Origin: Paludibaculum sp.
GTDB lineage: Bacteria; Acidobacteriota; Terriglobia; Bryobacterales; Bryobacteraceae
Direction of reading: 5' to 3'
Assembly: GCA_029973955.1 (NCBI GenBank)
Contig: JARKQJ010000251.1
Coordinates: 1 to 51,593 of the forward strand
DNA length: 51,593 nucleotides
Shown here one piece after another: positions 8,079-16,490 of the stretch (position 1 is its first letter; every line of letters starts with the position of its first letter). The notes under the pieces are model-generated. The model was not told where the DNA came from. It searched no databases and saw only the letters and a program-made list of their open reading frames with translations. Made by a program: the position numbers and the translations under genes.

Positions 8079-9566
8079 TTAGCTGGCGATGTCCTCTTCG
8101 ATGACTTTGTAGCCGATGATATCGCCAAGACGGCGGATGCCGCGCATGTGGTCGCCATAAAAGACGGCGCGGTGGAGCATAGGCATGGCGCCGGCGTACT
8201 GGGAGAGGTCGCCGGGGTTGGAGGGGTTCACGATGGCGCCGCCGCCCCAATGGAGGAAGAGATGGCGGGCGTCGCGGACGGTTTGGGTGAACTGGGTGCG
8301 GCAGGCGAGGGGGCTGGAGCCGGTTTCGGTGATTTTGCCGGGGACGGCGAGCATGGTGTCGAGGTTGACGAGCTTGGCCATGGTGACGGGTTCGCCGACC
8401 TGCCACTGGACCTGGAGGGCGACGCCGCCGCCGCTGTCGGTCTGATTGCGGATGAGGAAGGGCATGCGGGAACCGTCGGGGCGCTGGGTGAAGGAGGTGC
8501 AGTGGAACTGGACGAGAGCGTTCTTGGATTCGTCCACGACGGGATCTGTGATGAAGCCGGGGGAACGGAAGGCGTGGGCGAAGAGGAGCATGGTGAGAGT
8601 GGAGTCGATGTCGCCTTCGCAGGCGCCGACGAAGCCGAGGTCATTGAGCTTGGAGAAGGTGAGGCAGGCGCGGGGGGTGCCCATGCAGGCGACGCTACAG
8701 ACGGCCTGGGCCTTTTCGCGGATCATGAGCTGCTTGACGGCGAGGTAGTAGCGGGCGGAGTCGATGATCTCGTCGCGGGAAGGTTCGAGGATGCCGATGG
8801 CGGGTTTGATCCAGTAGTTGAGGGCTTCGGCTTCAGTGGCCTTAGGGTCGATGGACTTGGCGAGGGCGAGGACCTGTTCGTTGGGAATGGTGACGAGGTC
8901 GGCGCCGAGTTTCTGCTTGACCTGATCTGGGGAACAGGAGGCTTTGGTGCCGCGAGGACCGTTGATGGCGAGGATGCGAGACTGCCGCATGAGGGCGGGG
9001 ACGCGGAGAAGGGCGACGGCCTCGTCGAGTTCCTTCCAATCCGTGGTGGAGAGGAGGATGACTTTGCGATTCTTCCACTGTTGATGCCACATCCAGCCGT
9101 GGCCGCTGAAGGGCTGGAAGAAAGAGACGGCGGGCTTATCGATGCCGAAGTTGAGTTTTTCCAGGGTTTGGTAGTCGCCGCCGTGGCCGGAGAGCCAGAT
9201 GAGAAGGAGGCCGTCGGCTTCGGCGGCGCGGGCGGCGATTTGGGCGACGTCGGTGGGCGGGATGGTCTCGCCGCCGACGAAGGTGATGTCGCCCAACTGC
9301 TTTTCGAGTGCCGCGAGGTAATCGTTCATGCGGGTGACCTCGTCCTGGCCCCAGGTGAGGTACTGGACCTGTTTGCCCGCGGCATTGGTGGTGGCGCCGG
9401 AGCGCCCGATGAAGAGCTTGTAGATCCGCGCCGGGCGGAGCTGGGGGAATTCACTGCGTTCGGCAAGCAGGGGGGAGCGGCCGGGCGGGGGGCCGGCGAG
9501 AGCGGCCGAGGCCGCGGCTCCGGTTCCAAGAAAGGCCCTGCGATTGAGCTTGTCCAGAGTGGGCAT
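8079..9566 (-). CDS. Exported L-fucose isomerase-fold protein (Tat signal)
   Basis: The protein has 495 residues with an excellent ribosome binding site (AGGAGGT) 5 nt before the ATG. The N-terminus LNRRAFLGTGAAASAALAG is a Tat-like signal. The rest shows the layout of L-fucose isomerase-like proteins: an N-terminal part with GLLLIWLSGHGGDYQTL, then FVGACEGDIDSTLTMLLF and VQWQVGEPVTMAKLV, the C-terminal domain that normally holds metal and substrate ligands. Fucose isomerases are normally cytoplasmic, so export is unusual. It heads an operon with a Tat MocA dehydrogenase and a HEAT protein. Whether it still isomerises sugars is not known. Confidence 0.75.
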   Translation of the reverse strand: MPTLDKLNRRAFLGTGAAASAALAGPPPGRSPLLAERSEFPQLRPARIYKLFIGRSGATTNAAGKQVQYLTWGQDEVTRMNDYLAALEKQLGDITFVGGETIPPTDVAQIAARAAEADGLLLIWLSGHGGDYQTLEKLNFGIDKPAVSFFQPFSGHGWMWHQQWKNRKVILLSTTDWKELDEAVALLRVPALMRQSRILAINGPRGTKASCSPDQVKQKLGADLVTIPNEQVLALAKSIDPKATEAEALNYWIKPAIGILEPSRDEIIDSARYYLAVKQLMIREKAQAVCSVACMGTPRACLTFSKLNDLGFVGACEGDIDSTLTMLLFAHAFRSPGFITDPVVDESKNALVQFHCTSFTQRPDGSRMPFLIRNQTDSGGGVALQVQWQVGEPVTMAKLVNLDTMLAVPGKITETGSSPLACRTQFTQTVRDARHLFLHWGGGAIVNPSNPGDLSQYAGAMPMLHRAVFYGDHMRGIRRLGDIIGYKVIEEDIAS

Positions 9567-9657
9567 GAGTACCTCCTATGAAAGCGGGCGTGGTGGGCGG
9601 CGCCGCCAGAGCAACGATACGCCCGTGATGCGACGGTGTCCAGCGTGGGCGGTTCGA

Positions 9658-9663
9658 TACAAT
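9658..9663 (+). promoter_or_regulatory. -10 box directly before the aldo/keto reductase gene
   Basis: TACAAT ends 6 bases before the GTG start at 9670, which places the expected transcription start on the start codon itself. No Shine-Dalgarno sequence is present, so a leaderless transcript is likely. No clear -35 box was seen. Confidence 0.45.
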
Positions 9664-9669
9664 CGCGGT

Positions 9670-10560
9670 GTGAAATACAGAACTTTAGGCAGCACTGGGT
9701 TGGAAGTTTCAGTCATCGGCTTGGGGACGTGGCAGTTGGGCGGGGAGTGGGCGCACGACTACACGCAGGCGGAAGTGGACGCGCTGCTGGATGCGGCAGC
9801 GGAAGAGGGGATCAACCTGATCGATACGGCGGAGTGCTATGGGGACCACCTGTCGGAGAGTCTGGTGGGGGATTACCTGGCGCGGCGGGGGCGCGAGCGC
9901 TGGATGGTGGCGACGAAGTTCGGGCACCGATTCCACTCGTTCATGAACCGGACGGAGGATTTTTCCGTGGCGGGCATGAAGGAGCAATTGGATGGTTCGC
10001 TGAAGGCGCTAAGGATGGAGCGGATTGATCTGTACCAGTTTCATTCGGGGTCGGATGTGTGGTTCCAGAACGAGGAGTTGTGGAAGGCGCTGGAGGAACT
10101 GAAGAGAGCGGGCAAGATCCGGCACGTGGGGATATCGATTCTGGGCAAGGGGAGCGAGGCGCAGGCAAAGGCGGCGAGGAGCGTGGGGGCGGAAGCGCTG
10201 CAGGTGGTGTACAACCGGATGGACCGGCGGCCGGAGGAGATGTACTTCCCGCATGCCGTGCGGGATGGACTGGGCGTGCTGGCCCGGGTGCCGCTGGCGA
10301 GCGGGCTGCTGAGCGGCAAGCATCAGGCGGGCGCGACGTTTCCGAAGGGAGACTTCCGGTCGACCCTCGATGCGGAGAAGTTGAAGCGGGACCTGGCGGA
10401 GGTGGAGAGATTGAAACGGGAAGAGGTGCCGGACGGGGTACCGATGGCGCAGTGGGCGCTGGCGTGGTGCTTGAAGAACGACGCGGTGACGACGGTGATT
10501 CCGGGCTGCAGGAACGCGGAGCAGGTGCGGTTCAACGCGGGAGCGGCGGCGCTGGTATAG
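9670..10560 (+). CDS. Aldo/keto reductase
   Basis: The protein has 296 residues. The GTG at 9670 is chosen because the standard family start KYRTLGSTGLEVSVIGLGTW follows at once; the open frame further upstream has no similarity or ribosome site. The barrel enzyme keeps the catalytic set: Asp and Tyr in NLIDTAECYGDHLSE, Lys in MVATKFGH and His in DLYQFHSG. Such enzymes reduce aldehydes or ketones, or oxidise sugars, with NADPH. The protein has no signal peptide. It stands alone between a divergent sugar operon and the convergent cyclophilin gene, and it is probably transcribed from the TACAAT box just upstream. The substrate cannot be told. Confidence 0.9.
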   Translation: MKYRTLGSTGLEVSVIGLGTWQLGGEWAHDYTQAEVDALLDAAAEEGINLIDTAECYGDHLSESLVGDYLARRGRERWMVATKFGHRFHSFMNRTEDFSVAGMKEQLDGSLKALRMERIDLYQFHSGSDVWFQNEELWKALEELKRAGKIRHVGISILGKGSEAQAKAARSVGAEALQVVYNRMDRRPEEMYFPHAVRDGLGVLARVPLASGLLSGKHQAGATFPKGDFRSTLDAEKLKRDLAEVERLKREEVPDGVPMAQWALAWCLKNDAVTTVIPGCRNAEQVRFNAGAAALV

Positions 10561-10568
10561 ACACAAAA

Positions 10569-10593
10569 CCGCGCCGGCGTGAGACCGGCGCGG
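10569..10593 (-). terminator. Intrinsic terminator of the cyclophilin gene
   Basis: CCGCGCCGG (10569-10577) pairs perfectly with CCGGCGCGG (10585-10593). Read on the minus strand, the stem is followed by TTTTGTG, the usual U-rich tail, so it serves the leftward gene ending at 10621. The rightward aldo/keto reductase gene ends 8 bp before the stem and may also use it. Confidence 0.65.
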
Positions 10594-10620
10594 CGCGTTC
10601 GTTTCGAGATTCAGTGAGAG

Positions 10621-11451
10621 CTACTTCTTGGCCGGGGTGGTGGCGGCCGGGGCCTTGGTGGTGGTGGAAGTAGCGGGCTTGGCGGCCGGGGTGGTGGTGG
10701 CCGGAGCCTTGGTCGCCGGAGCCTTCGTGGCAGGGGCCTTGGTCGCCGGAGCTTTGGTTACCGGAGCTTTTGCGGCGGGGAGGATGATGCCGTTGGGCGG
10801 GACGGGGCCGACGCGCTCGAAGGTCACCTTGGAGATGATGACAGGGGTGGCTGGCTTATCATTGGCGCCACGGGGGACGCGGGCGGTCTTGGCGACAACG
10901 TCCTGGCCTTCGATCACCTGGCCGAAGATGGTGTGTTTGCCGTTGAGGTAGGTGGTGGGGACTTCGGTGATGAAGAATTGGCAGGAGCCGGTCTTGGGGC
11001 CGGCGTTCGCCATGGCGAGCTTGCCGGGGACATCGAACGTGAGTCCGGAAGCGAACTCGTCGGGGATGGTGTCGGTGGAGCCCATGCCGGTGCCGGTGGG
11101 GTCGCCGCCCTGGATCATGAAGCCGGGGATGACGCGATGGAAGGTGAGGCCGTTATAGAGGGGTCGGCGGACACGGGCGCCGGTCTTGGGGTCGGACCAG
11201 AGCTTGCGGCCGAGGGCGAGGTCGACGAAGTTTTTTACGGTGATGGGGGACTCGGCTTCGTACATTTTGAGCACGATGGTGCCGAAGGCGGCGCCGCCCT
11301 GGGTGATCTGGATGGTGGTGTAGAGCCCGTTTTCGCGCGCGGGTTTCGCGGGAGCGGCTGGGGCGGCAGCGGGAGCGGCAGGAGTCTGGGCGGCGAGTGT
11401 GCCGGCCAGAAGGAGCAGGGGCAGAGCGGCGGAGAACATCCTCATATTCAC
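10621..11451 (-). CDS. Secreted cyclophilin-type peptidyl-prolyl cis-trans isomerase
   Basis: The protein has 276 residues, read from GTG at 11449-11451; ATG at 11443-11445 is an equally plausible start. A signal peptide (MFSAALPLLLLAGTLAAQ) and an Ala/Pro linker precede the cyclophilin domain at about residues 45-215. That domain shows FHRVIPGFMIQGGDPTGTG, the core of the active site (Arg and Phe), and GSCQFFITEVPTTYLNGKH. It should catalyse prolyl isomerisation in exported proteins. The C-terminal 50 residues are a low-complexity Lys-Ala-Pro-Thr tail with five tandem KAPxT units. A terminator lies immediately downstream. The tail is not needed for catalysis; it may bind the cell wall or other surfaces (guess). 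Confidence 0.92.
   Translation of the reverse strand: MNMRMFSAALPLLLLAGTLAAQTPAAPAAAPAAPAKPARENGLYTTIQITQGGAAFGTIVLKMYEAESPITVKNFVDLALGRKLWSDPKTGARVRRPLYNGLTFHRVIPGFMIQGGDPTGTGMGSTDTIPDEFASGLTFDVPGKLAMANAGPKTGSCQFFITEVPTTYLNGKHTIFGQVIEGQDVVAKTARVPRGANDKPATPVIISKVTFERVGPVPPNGIILPAAKAPVTKAPATKAPATKAPATKAPATTTPAAKPATSTTTKAPAATTPAKK
10696..10770 (-). repeat. Five tandem 15-bp units encoding KAPxT in the cyclophilin tail
   Basis: The units encode KAPVT followed by four KAPAT-type copies (residues about 228-252). At DNA level they read as slightly diverged GGTCGCCGGAGCCTT blocks on the plus strand. Such arrays can change length by slippage. Confidence 0.7.
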
Positions 11452-11539
11452 AGGATATCAATGGGGAGTATTCCCGGAGGAGGGATGGGAAGACTAAAGG
11501 AGGCGGGGCGAGCAGCCGTAATTAGGGGTGGAGATTACT

Positions 11540-11932
11540 ATGAGCCCGACGATGACCATGATGGTTCCGCTGACGGCCTGTGCAGTGACGACGCTGGCAT
11601 GCATCGCACTGTTCTTCTCGGTGAAGAGAGAGAACGCGGCGATCCGGCGGAGAGCGCAGTTGGAGCGGGAGGCATTCAGCACGTCGCTGGAGAATCTGCG
11701 GAAGGCGTTGGGGAAGTTGGAGTTGGACCAGGCGGAGCGGGAAGTGCCGGTGATGTTTTCCATGCCGGCGCCCGTGCCGGGCGAATCGATCAACATCGGC
11801 AAGCGGAGCCAGGCGTTGAGGCTATTCCGGCGGGGAGAGACTCCTGACAGGATTGCGGCAGCGCTGAAGATTCCGCAGAACGAAGTGGAACTTCTGGTGA
11901 AGGTACACAGGACGGTGGTGGGGCAGTTGTAA
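11540..11932 (+). CDS. Small single-pass membrane protein with helix-turn-helix-like C-terminus
   Basis: The protein has 130 residues. The ATG at 11540 follows GGGGTGGAG with 6-nt spacing. One transmembrane segment (VPLTACAVTTLACIALFF, about residues 8-25) is followed by a basic, charged coiled region and then by ALRLFRRGETPDRIAAALKIPQNEVELLVKVHR. That last segment looks like a small helix-turn-helix of the kind found in bacterial membrane-anchored DUF proteins. The gene stands alone, divergent from the cyclophilin gene. I do not recognise a function; regulation or cell-envelope organisation are possible. Confidence 0.7.
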   Translation: MSPTMTMMVPLTACAVTTLACIALFFSVKRENAAIRRRAQLEREAFSTSLENLRKALGKLELDQAEREVPVMFSMPAPVPGESINIGKRSQALRLFRRGETPDRIAAALKIPQNEVELLVKVHRTVVGQL

Positions 11933-11940
11933 GAAAAATG

Positions 11941-11972
11941 GCGCCGCGCTGGAAGGGAATCCGGCGCGGCGC
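11941..11972 (-). terminator. Intrinsic terminator of the PDZ gene
   Basis: GCGCCGCGCTGG (11941-11952) pairs with CCGGCGCGGCGC (11961-11972), 12 bp with one G-T pair. On the minus strand it is followed by CATTTTTCTT, so it fits the leftward gene ending at 12030. The rightward gene ends just before it. Confidence 0.65.
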
Positions 11973-12029
11973 GTTGGGAGGGCCCCTACCGCTGGTCGGG
12001 GTTAGGGGGGTCAGTCAGGAGTGTAAAGA

Positions 12030-12944
12030 TCAAAGCTGCTGGCGAACAGTGACACGCTGAGAGCGGGGCGTGGGGGTTCGCTCAGACTGGTCGTCCTCGA
12101 AGGTGACCGAGAGGGCGGTCTCCTTCCTTTCACGGACCAGGGAGATGGAGATGGTTTTCTTGCTGGCGGAGCGGGCGCCGCGCACGGCGGAGGTGACCTC
12201 GCGGGGGGTGGTGACTTTGGTGTCGTCGACCTTGGTCAAAACATCGCCAGCCTTGATGCCGGCCTTTTCCGCGGCAGAGCCTTTGACGACGGAGCGGACG
12301 AGGACGCCTTCCTTGACGCCGAAGAAAGCGGCGAACTGGTTGTCGCTGAGGCCTTCGGCTTCGACGCCGAGGGTGGTGCTGCGCCAGGACATGGTGGCCC
12401 TGGGGATATCGGGCATCACCATGGGCTCCATTCTGGGGATTTCGACTTTGAAGCCTTCCATGGGCATGCCGGGCATGCCGTAAGCCATGGCGCCTTTGCG
12501 TGCGGCCAGGGTGGCTGCGATGGTCTGAGTGGCGCCGCCGCGGCTGACCAGGAGCTTGACGGTACGGCCGGCGGGGGTTTCGCGGACGAAGCGGACGAAC
12601 TGGGTGGTGCCTTCCACGCGCTGGCCGTTGTATTCGAGGACTACGTCGGAGGTCTTAAGGCCGGCTTTGGCGGCGGGGCTGTCAGGTTCAACGGTAGTGA
12701 CTTCGACGCCGTACTCTTCCTTGAGTGAGAGGACGCGGCTGCGTTCGGCGTCGATTTCGCGAACACCGACACCGAGGAAAGTGCCGCCGGAGGTCATGGT
12801 GATGACCTTAGGGGGAGGCGGAGGCGGCGGAGGGTCGGGCTGATTCTGCGGTTCGTAGGGGCCTTGGGCCGAGAGGATGGCCGGCGCCAGGAGCAGAACG
12901 GCGGAGCGAGCGGCGCTCAAAGTAAAACGAGATCTGAACTTCAT
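12030..12944 (-). CDS. Exported protein with two PDZ domains
   Basis: The protein has 304 residues. The start is taken at the ATG at 12942-12944, which gives a signal sequence (KFRSRFTLSAARSAVLLLAPAILSA). A poly-proline linker (DPPPPPPPPK) follows. PDZ 1 at about 50-145 contains FLGVGVREI and DSPAAKAGLKTSDVVLEYNG. PDZ 2 at about 185-285 contains TTLGVEAEGLS and GSAAEKAGIKAGDVLTKVDD. There is no protease domain, so it is not a complete DegP/HtrA. It lies 139 bp downstream of an ECF sigma/anti-sigma pair in the same orientation. A role in sensing or binding peptides in the envelope, under that sigma factor, is a reasonable guess. Confidence 0.85.
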   Translation of the reverse strand: MKFRSRFTLSAARSAVLLLAPAILSAQGPYEPQNQPDPPPPPPPPKVITMTSGGTFLGVGVREIDAERSRVLSLKEEYGVEVTTVEPDSPAAKAGLKTSDVVLEYNGQRVEGTTQFVRFVRETPAGRTVKLLVSRGGATQTIAATLAARKGAMAYGMPGMPMEGFKVEIPRMEPMVMPDIPRATMSWRSTTLGVEAEGLSDNQFAAFFGVKEGVLVRSVVKGSAAEKAGIKAGDVLTKVDDTKVTTPREVTSAVRGARSASKKTISISLVRERKETALSVTFEDDQSERTPTPRSQRVTVRQQL

Positions 12945-13083
12945 TTCGATTCTTCCCTTCTTGGATGAAATCGCACTGAGAGTCAAGGGCAGACCGGAGC
13001 GCCGGGTCCGGCAGTCCTCGTCAATCGGGCGAAGGAGACTAGCTATTCAAATGGACGGAGCAGGACAGTAAAGGTCACGCGGG

Positions 13084-14007
13084 TTAGAACGTACCCACGG
13101 AAGCTTTCATGTCGTTGAGAGCCTTTTGGCTGCGGGAGCGGACGTAGCCGTTCTCCTCGTTGCGGAGGAGCTGCTGGAGGACGCCGGCAACGTCAGGCTC
13201 CTTGCTCTGGACGAGCAGGTCAATGGCCTGGGTGCGGACGGCGGGGTTGTCGTCGCTCAGCAGGACCTGGGCGAGCACCTTGCGGGTATCGGGATCCTGG
13301 GCATAGGGGCGGAGGGCGTCAAGGGCTTTCAAGCGGACGCCCGAATTGGTGTCGCCGCGGAGGGCGTTGAGCAGGGCGCGGCGGACTTCGTTATCGGAGG
13401 TCTGGCTCTTGAGGATATCGATGGAGTCGACGCGGAGGCCGGGATCGGCGGGATCGGCGGCGGCGGCGAGGAGGAGGCGGCGGATGCGGTCGTCGTTGAT
13501 ATTGCCGCGCAGTTCACGGGGCCGGACTTCGTCGTAGTGGACGAGCACCTGGCCGGTGTTATCGGGATTGACCAGGCGGACCTTGCTGATGGTAGGGGGC
13601 GGGCCCTGGTTGACACCGATCTGGGCGAGAGCGGAAGACTGTTCGGGCACAAGGCGTGCGCCGAGGAAGCCGATGGCGAGCATGGCAACCGCGCCGGCGG
13701 GACGCATCCACATGGGGGGATTGATCACCCATTTCTGCCAGAAGCCGCGGAGGGCGTTGGAGAAAGAAGGATGGCGGCGCTCCTGTTCGATGGTTGAGGA
13801 GAGGTCGCGGCGGCAGCGGGCCAGGAGGCCGGCGGGGACTTCAGTTTCGGCGAGGTCGGCAAAGGAGCTGATCTTTTCGAGGCGGGCACGTTCCTGGTTG
13901 CACTCGACGCAGGCGTCGAGATGGCTTTCCAGAATCTCCTCTTCCTCGAACGAGAGTTCACCGTAGACGAGAAGGACGATTTGCTGCCGGGCGGTTTCGC
14001 AGTTCAT
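13084..14007 (-). CDS. Anti-sigma factor: zinc-finger domain, transmembrane helix and HEAT repeats
   Basis: The protein has 307 residues. The start codon overlaps the stop of the sigma factor gene (TCAT at 14004-14007), the usual arrangement of such pairs. The N-terminus carries the anti-sigma zinc-finger signature, His and two Cys in ESHLDACVECNQE (about residues 27-39). One transmembrane segment (MRPAGAVAMLAIGFLGARLV) is at about 100-120. The C-terminal part, from about residue 165, is a run of HEAT-like repeats such as NSGVRLKALDALRPYAQDP and NPAVRTQAIDLLVQSKEPD. It should hold the sigma factor inactive at the membrane, with the repeats outside the cytoplasm. HEAT repeats are an unusual sensor module here. 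Confidence 0.85.
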   Translation of the reverse strand: MNCETARQQIVLLVYGELSFEEEEILESHLDACVECNQERARLEKISSFADLAETEVPAGLLARCRRDLSSTIEQERRHPSFSNALRGFWQKWVINPPMWMRPAGAVAMLAIGFLGARLVPEQSSALAQIGVNQGPPPTISKVRLVNPDNTGQVLVHYDEVRPRELRGNINDDRIRRLLLAAAADPADPGLRVDSIDILKSQTSDNEVRRALLNALRGDTNSGVRLKALDALRPYAQDPDTRKVLAQVLLSDDNPAVRTQAIDLLVQSKEPDVAGVLQQLLRNEENGYVRSRSQKALNDMKASVGTF

Positions 14008-14573
14008 ACGAATTCTCCAAGCGCGGAGCGCATTTTCTGAGTGGCGCGGAAGAGGCAGTTTTTGGCGGCCTCTTCGGTAGTGCCGAGTGATTCGCCAATG
14101 GCACGCAGGCGCATGCCCTGGAAATGGCGGAGTTCGAAGACGAGGCGTTCGCGGGGGGTCATGCAGGCGAGGACTTGCTGGATGCGGCCGCGGAGCTCGC
14201 TGGAGAGAAGGGCGCGCTGCGGATCGCTGGAGGCGCGCTGCTCGGGCACTGAGTCCATGCGATCGATGGGACCTTCGTCCGTTTCAACGACAGAGGATTC
14301 GGTCTTGCGGACCTTGCGCTTGCGCAGGTGGTCCAGGCAGAGGTTGGTGACGATGCGGTAGAGCCAGGTATTGAAGTTGCAGTCGAAGCGGAAGTTGGGG
14401 AGGTTGCGGTAGACGCGAAGGAAGGCTTCCTGGTAGACGTCGTGAGCGTCTTCGGGAGAGCGGAGGAGGTTCATGGCGAGGCGGAGGACGTTCTGATCAT
14501 AGTCACGCACAAGGCGCTCGAAAGCGTCCTGGTCGCCCGCCTGGGCGGCTCGAATCAGTGCGGCCTCATCCAT
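14004..14573 (-). CDS. RNA polymerase sigma factor, ECF (sigma-70 family, SigE/RpoE type)
   Basis: From the ATG at 14573 the protein has 189 residues, the usual ECF length. An alternative GTG at 14639 has GAGGG 5 nt upstream and would add 22 residues. Region 2 is clear: DQDAFERLVRDYDQNVLRLA and DVYQEAFLRVYRNLPNF, then FNTWLYRIVTNLCLDHLRKR. Region 4 shows LACMTPRERLVFELRHFQG and LRAIGESLGTTEEAAKNCLF, the helix-turn-helix that reads the -35 element. It is followed directly by its anti-sigma factor, and then by a PDZ protein that may belong to its regulon. The signal it answers to is unknown, but envelope stress is the usual theme. Confidence 0.93.
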   Translation of the reverse strand: MDEAALIRAAQAGDQDAFERLVRDYDQNVLRLAMNLLRSPEDAHDVYQEAFLRVYRNLPNFRFDCNFNTWLYRIVTNLCLDHLRKRKVRKTESSVVETDEGPIDRMDSVPEQRASSDPQRALLSSELRGRIQQVLACMTPRERLVFELRHFQGMRLRAIGESLGTTEEAAKNCLFRATQKMRSALGEFV

Positions 14574-14711
14574 TCCCAGATTTTGTCCGACGGCACGGCA
14601 GGGGCCGTTGTCTATCGCCAGAGTTGCTCCAGTCTTCACGATACCCTCTTTGGGGCGGTGGCCCTAAAGAGTTCAGACGGAGAAGACGGAAAAAGGTATC
14701 GCGGAGTTCCG

Positions 14712-16439
14712 TTAGTCTGCGAGTTCGACATCGATGCGGCGGTGCTCGGTGTCGATGTTCGAGATGCGGAAGCGGCGGATCTGGCCGGGACGGAGAGTGT
14801 CCTTGGAACCGCTGGAGGAGGACGAAGATCCGCCTTTCCAACGGGATGCGAGCATAGCGGCGAGATCGTCGACGTCGGCGGAGGAAGCGGCGGCGCTCTG
14901 GGCGGCAGGGGCTTCTTCCTTGGTCTTGCAGCGGGCGTGGACGCCTTCGCTGATCTCGATTTTGGCGTTGGAACCGTGGACTTCGACGACGCGGCCGGTG
15001 AGGAAATCGCCGACGGCGTGCTCGGCGATGAAGAGGTCGGCCGTGGTGGGCTCGAGTTGCTTCATGCTGAGGCGGATGCGGCGCTTTTCCTTGTCGACTT
15101 CCACGACCTGGGCCTTGACGACCTGGCCGGAGGAGAGGACATCCTTGGGGTGCTGGATGCGCTTCTCGCGGGTAATGTCGCCGACGTGGATCATGCCCTC
15201 AATGCCGTCGCCGAGGTCGACGAAGGCGCCGAACTGGGCAAGGTTGGTGACAGGGGCTTCGATGACAGTGCCGGGGGCGAACTTGCTCTCGACCGCATCC
15301 CAGGGATTCCCGAGGGCCTGCTTGAGGCCGAGCGAGATGCGCTTGTCGGAGGCTTTGACTTCGAGAACGACGGCTTCCACCTGCTCACCGAGCTGGAGGA
15401 CGTCGGATGCCTTGCGGACGCGCTTGGTCCAGGACATCTCAGAGAGGTGGATGAGGCCATCGACGCCGGGGGCGATTTCGACGAAAGCGCCGAAGTCGGC
15501 GAGGCGGACGACCTTGCCCTGCACGCGGTCGCCGGACTTGAGGTTGGCGGAGGTTTCGGTCCAGGGATCGGCGGTGAGCTGCTTCATGCCGAGAGAGATC
15601 TTGCGAGTCTCGCGGTTGAGCTTGAGGATCTTGACCTGGATGGACTGGCCGGGCGTAAGAACGGAAGAGGGCTTGTCGACGCGCTGCCAGCTCATGTCGG
15701 TGACATGGAGAAGGCCGTCGATGCCGTGGGCGATCTCGACGAAGGCGCCGAAGTCGGTGATGCTGCGAACGCGGCCCTGGACGACGGCGCCTTCCTGGAG
15801 CGTTTCAAGGGCGGCCTGCTTGGCGGCAGCGGCCTGCTCTTCCAGGATGGAGCGGCGGTCGACCACGACGTCGGGGCGGTCTTCGTCGGAGACGTCGAGT
15901 TTCGTGATGCGGCACTCGATCTGCTGGCCGATGAGCTTGGCGAGGTCGCTGACTTCACGGACGCCGCTACGGGAGGCCGGCAGGAAAGCGTGGACGCCGT
16001 CGGCCACCTGAATGCGGAGGCCGCCCTTCACCTGCTCTGTCACAACGCCCATGATGGCGTGCTTGCCATCGAAGGCGGACTGGAGGCCGGTGAAGTCCTT
16101 GGGCTGCTTCACATGGATGGTGGAGAGCTGGTAGTAGCCGTCGTCGGTGCGGCCACTGATGTTGACCATGAGCGTGACGCCGGGGGCCAGATCGCTGGGG
16201 AGGCCGGGGGTATCCGGCTTGAGGATGCCCTCCATTTTGCGGCCGACGTCGACGACGATGGCTTCGTCGGAAACAGAGACCACAACGCCTTCGAGAGCAG
16301 CATCCGCGCTTTCAGCGCTCTGATGCTCCGCTTCGAACTGCCGCAGCACGTCACCGAAAGAGGATTCTTCCTGTGGCGCCGGGGCGGCCTCCGGGACAGC
16401 GGAGACATCTAGATTATTGGGAAACTCAACGGAACTCAT
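14712..16439 (-). CDS. rpsA: 30S ribosomal protein S1
   Basis: The protein has 575 residues from the ATG at 16437-16439. It contains six S1 RNA-binding repeats starting near residues 49, 129, 219, 305, 391 and 477. The best-preserved repeats show GRVRSITDFGAFVEIAHGIDG and related DFGAFVEI blocks followed by GLIHLSEMSW. The N-terminus is acidic and variable, and the C-terminus ends in a Ser-rich tract and a further short segment. S1 brings mRNA to the ribosome during initiation. The length and repeat number match the family. The gene is divergent from a histidine kinase gene, and the region between them holds a double-hairpin repeat. Confidence 0.93.
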   Translation of the reverse strand: MSSVEFPNNLDVSAVPEAAPAPQEESSFGDVLRQFEAEHQSAESADAALEGVVVSVSDEAIVVDVGRKMEGILKPDTPGLPSDLAPGVTLMVNISGRTDDGYYQLSTIHVKQPKDFTGLQSAFDGKHAIMGVVTEQVKGGLRIQVADGVHAFLPASRSGVREVSDLAKLIGQQIECRITKLDVSDEDRPDVVVDRRSILEEQAAAAKQAALETLQEGAVVQGRVRSITDFGAFVEIAHGIDGLLHVTDMSWQRVDKPSSVLTPGQSIQVKILKLNRETRKISLGMKQLTADPWTETSANLKSGDRVQGKVVRLADFGAFVEIAPGVDGLIHLSEMSWTKRVRKASDVLQLGEQVEAVVLEVKASDKRISLGLKQALGNPWDAVESKFAPGTVIEAPVTNLAQFGAFVDLGDGIEGMIHVGDITREKRIQHPKDVLSSGQVVKAQVVEVDKEKRRIRLSMKQLEPTTADLFIAEHAVGDFLTGRVVEVHGSNAKIEISEGVHARCKTKEEAPAAQSAAASSADVDDLAAMLASRWKGGSSSSSSGSKDTLRPGQIRRFRISNIDTEHRRIDVELAD

Positions 16440-16490
16440 GGACAAACCTGCGAGACGCCTTTATTGTGCCACATTGCGGGGAGTCCGAAC

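Noticed and set aside
14328..16412. 694-codon open frame on the plus strand
   Set aside because: It lies opposite rpsA and the sigma factor gene and mirrors their repeats; the rpsA frame has six clear S1 domains.
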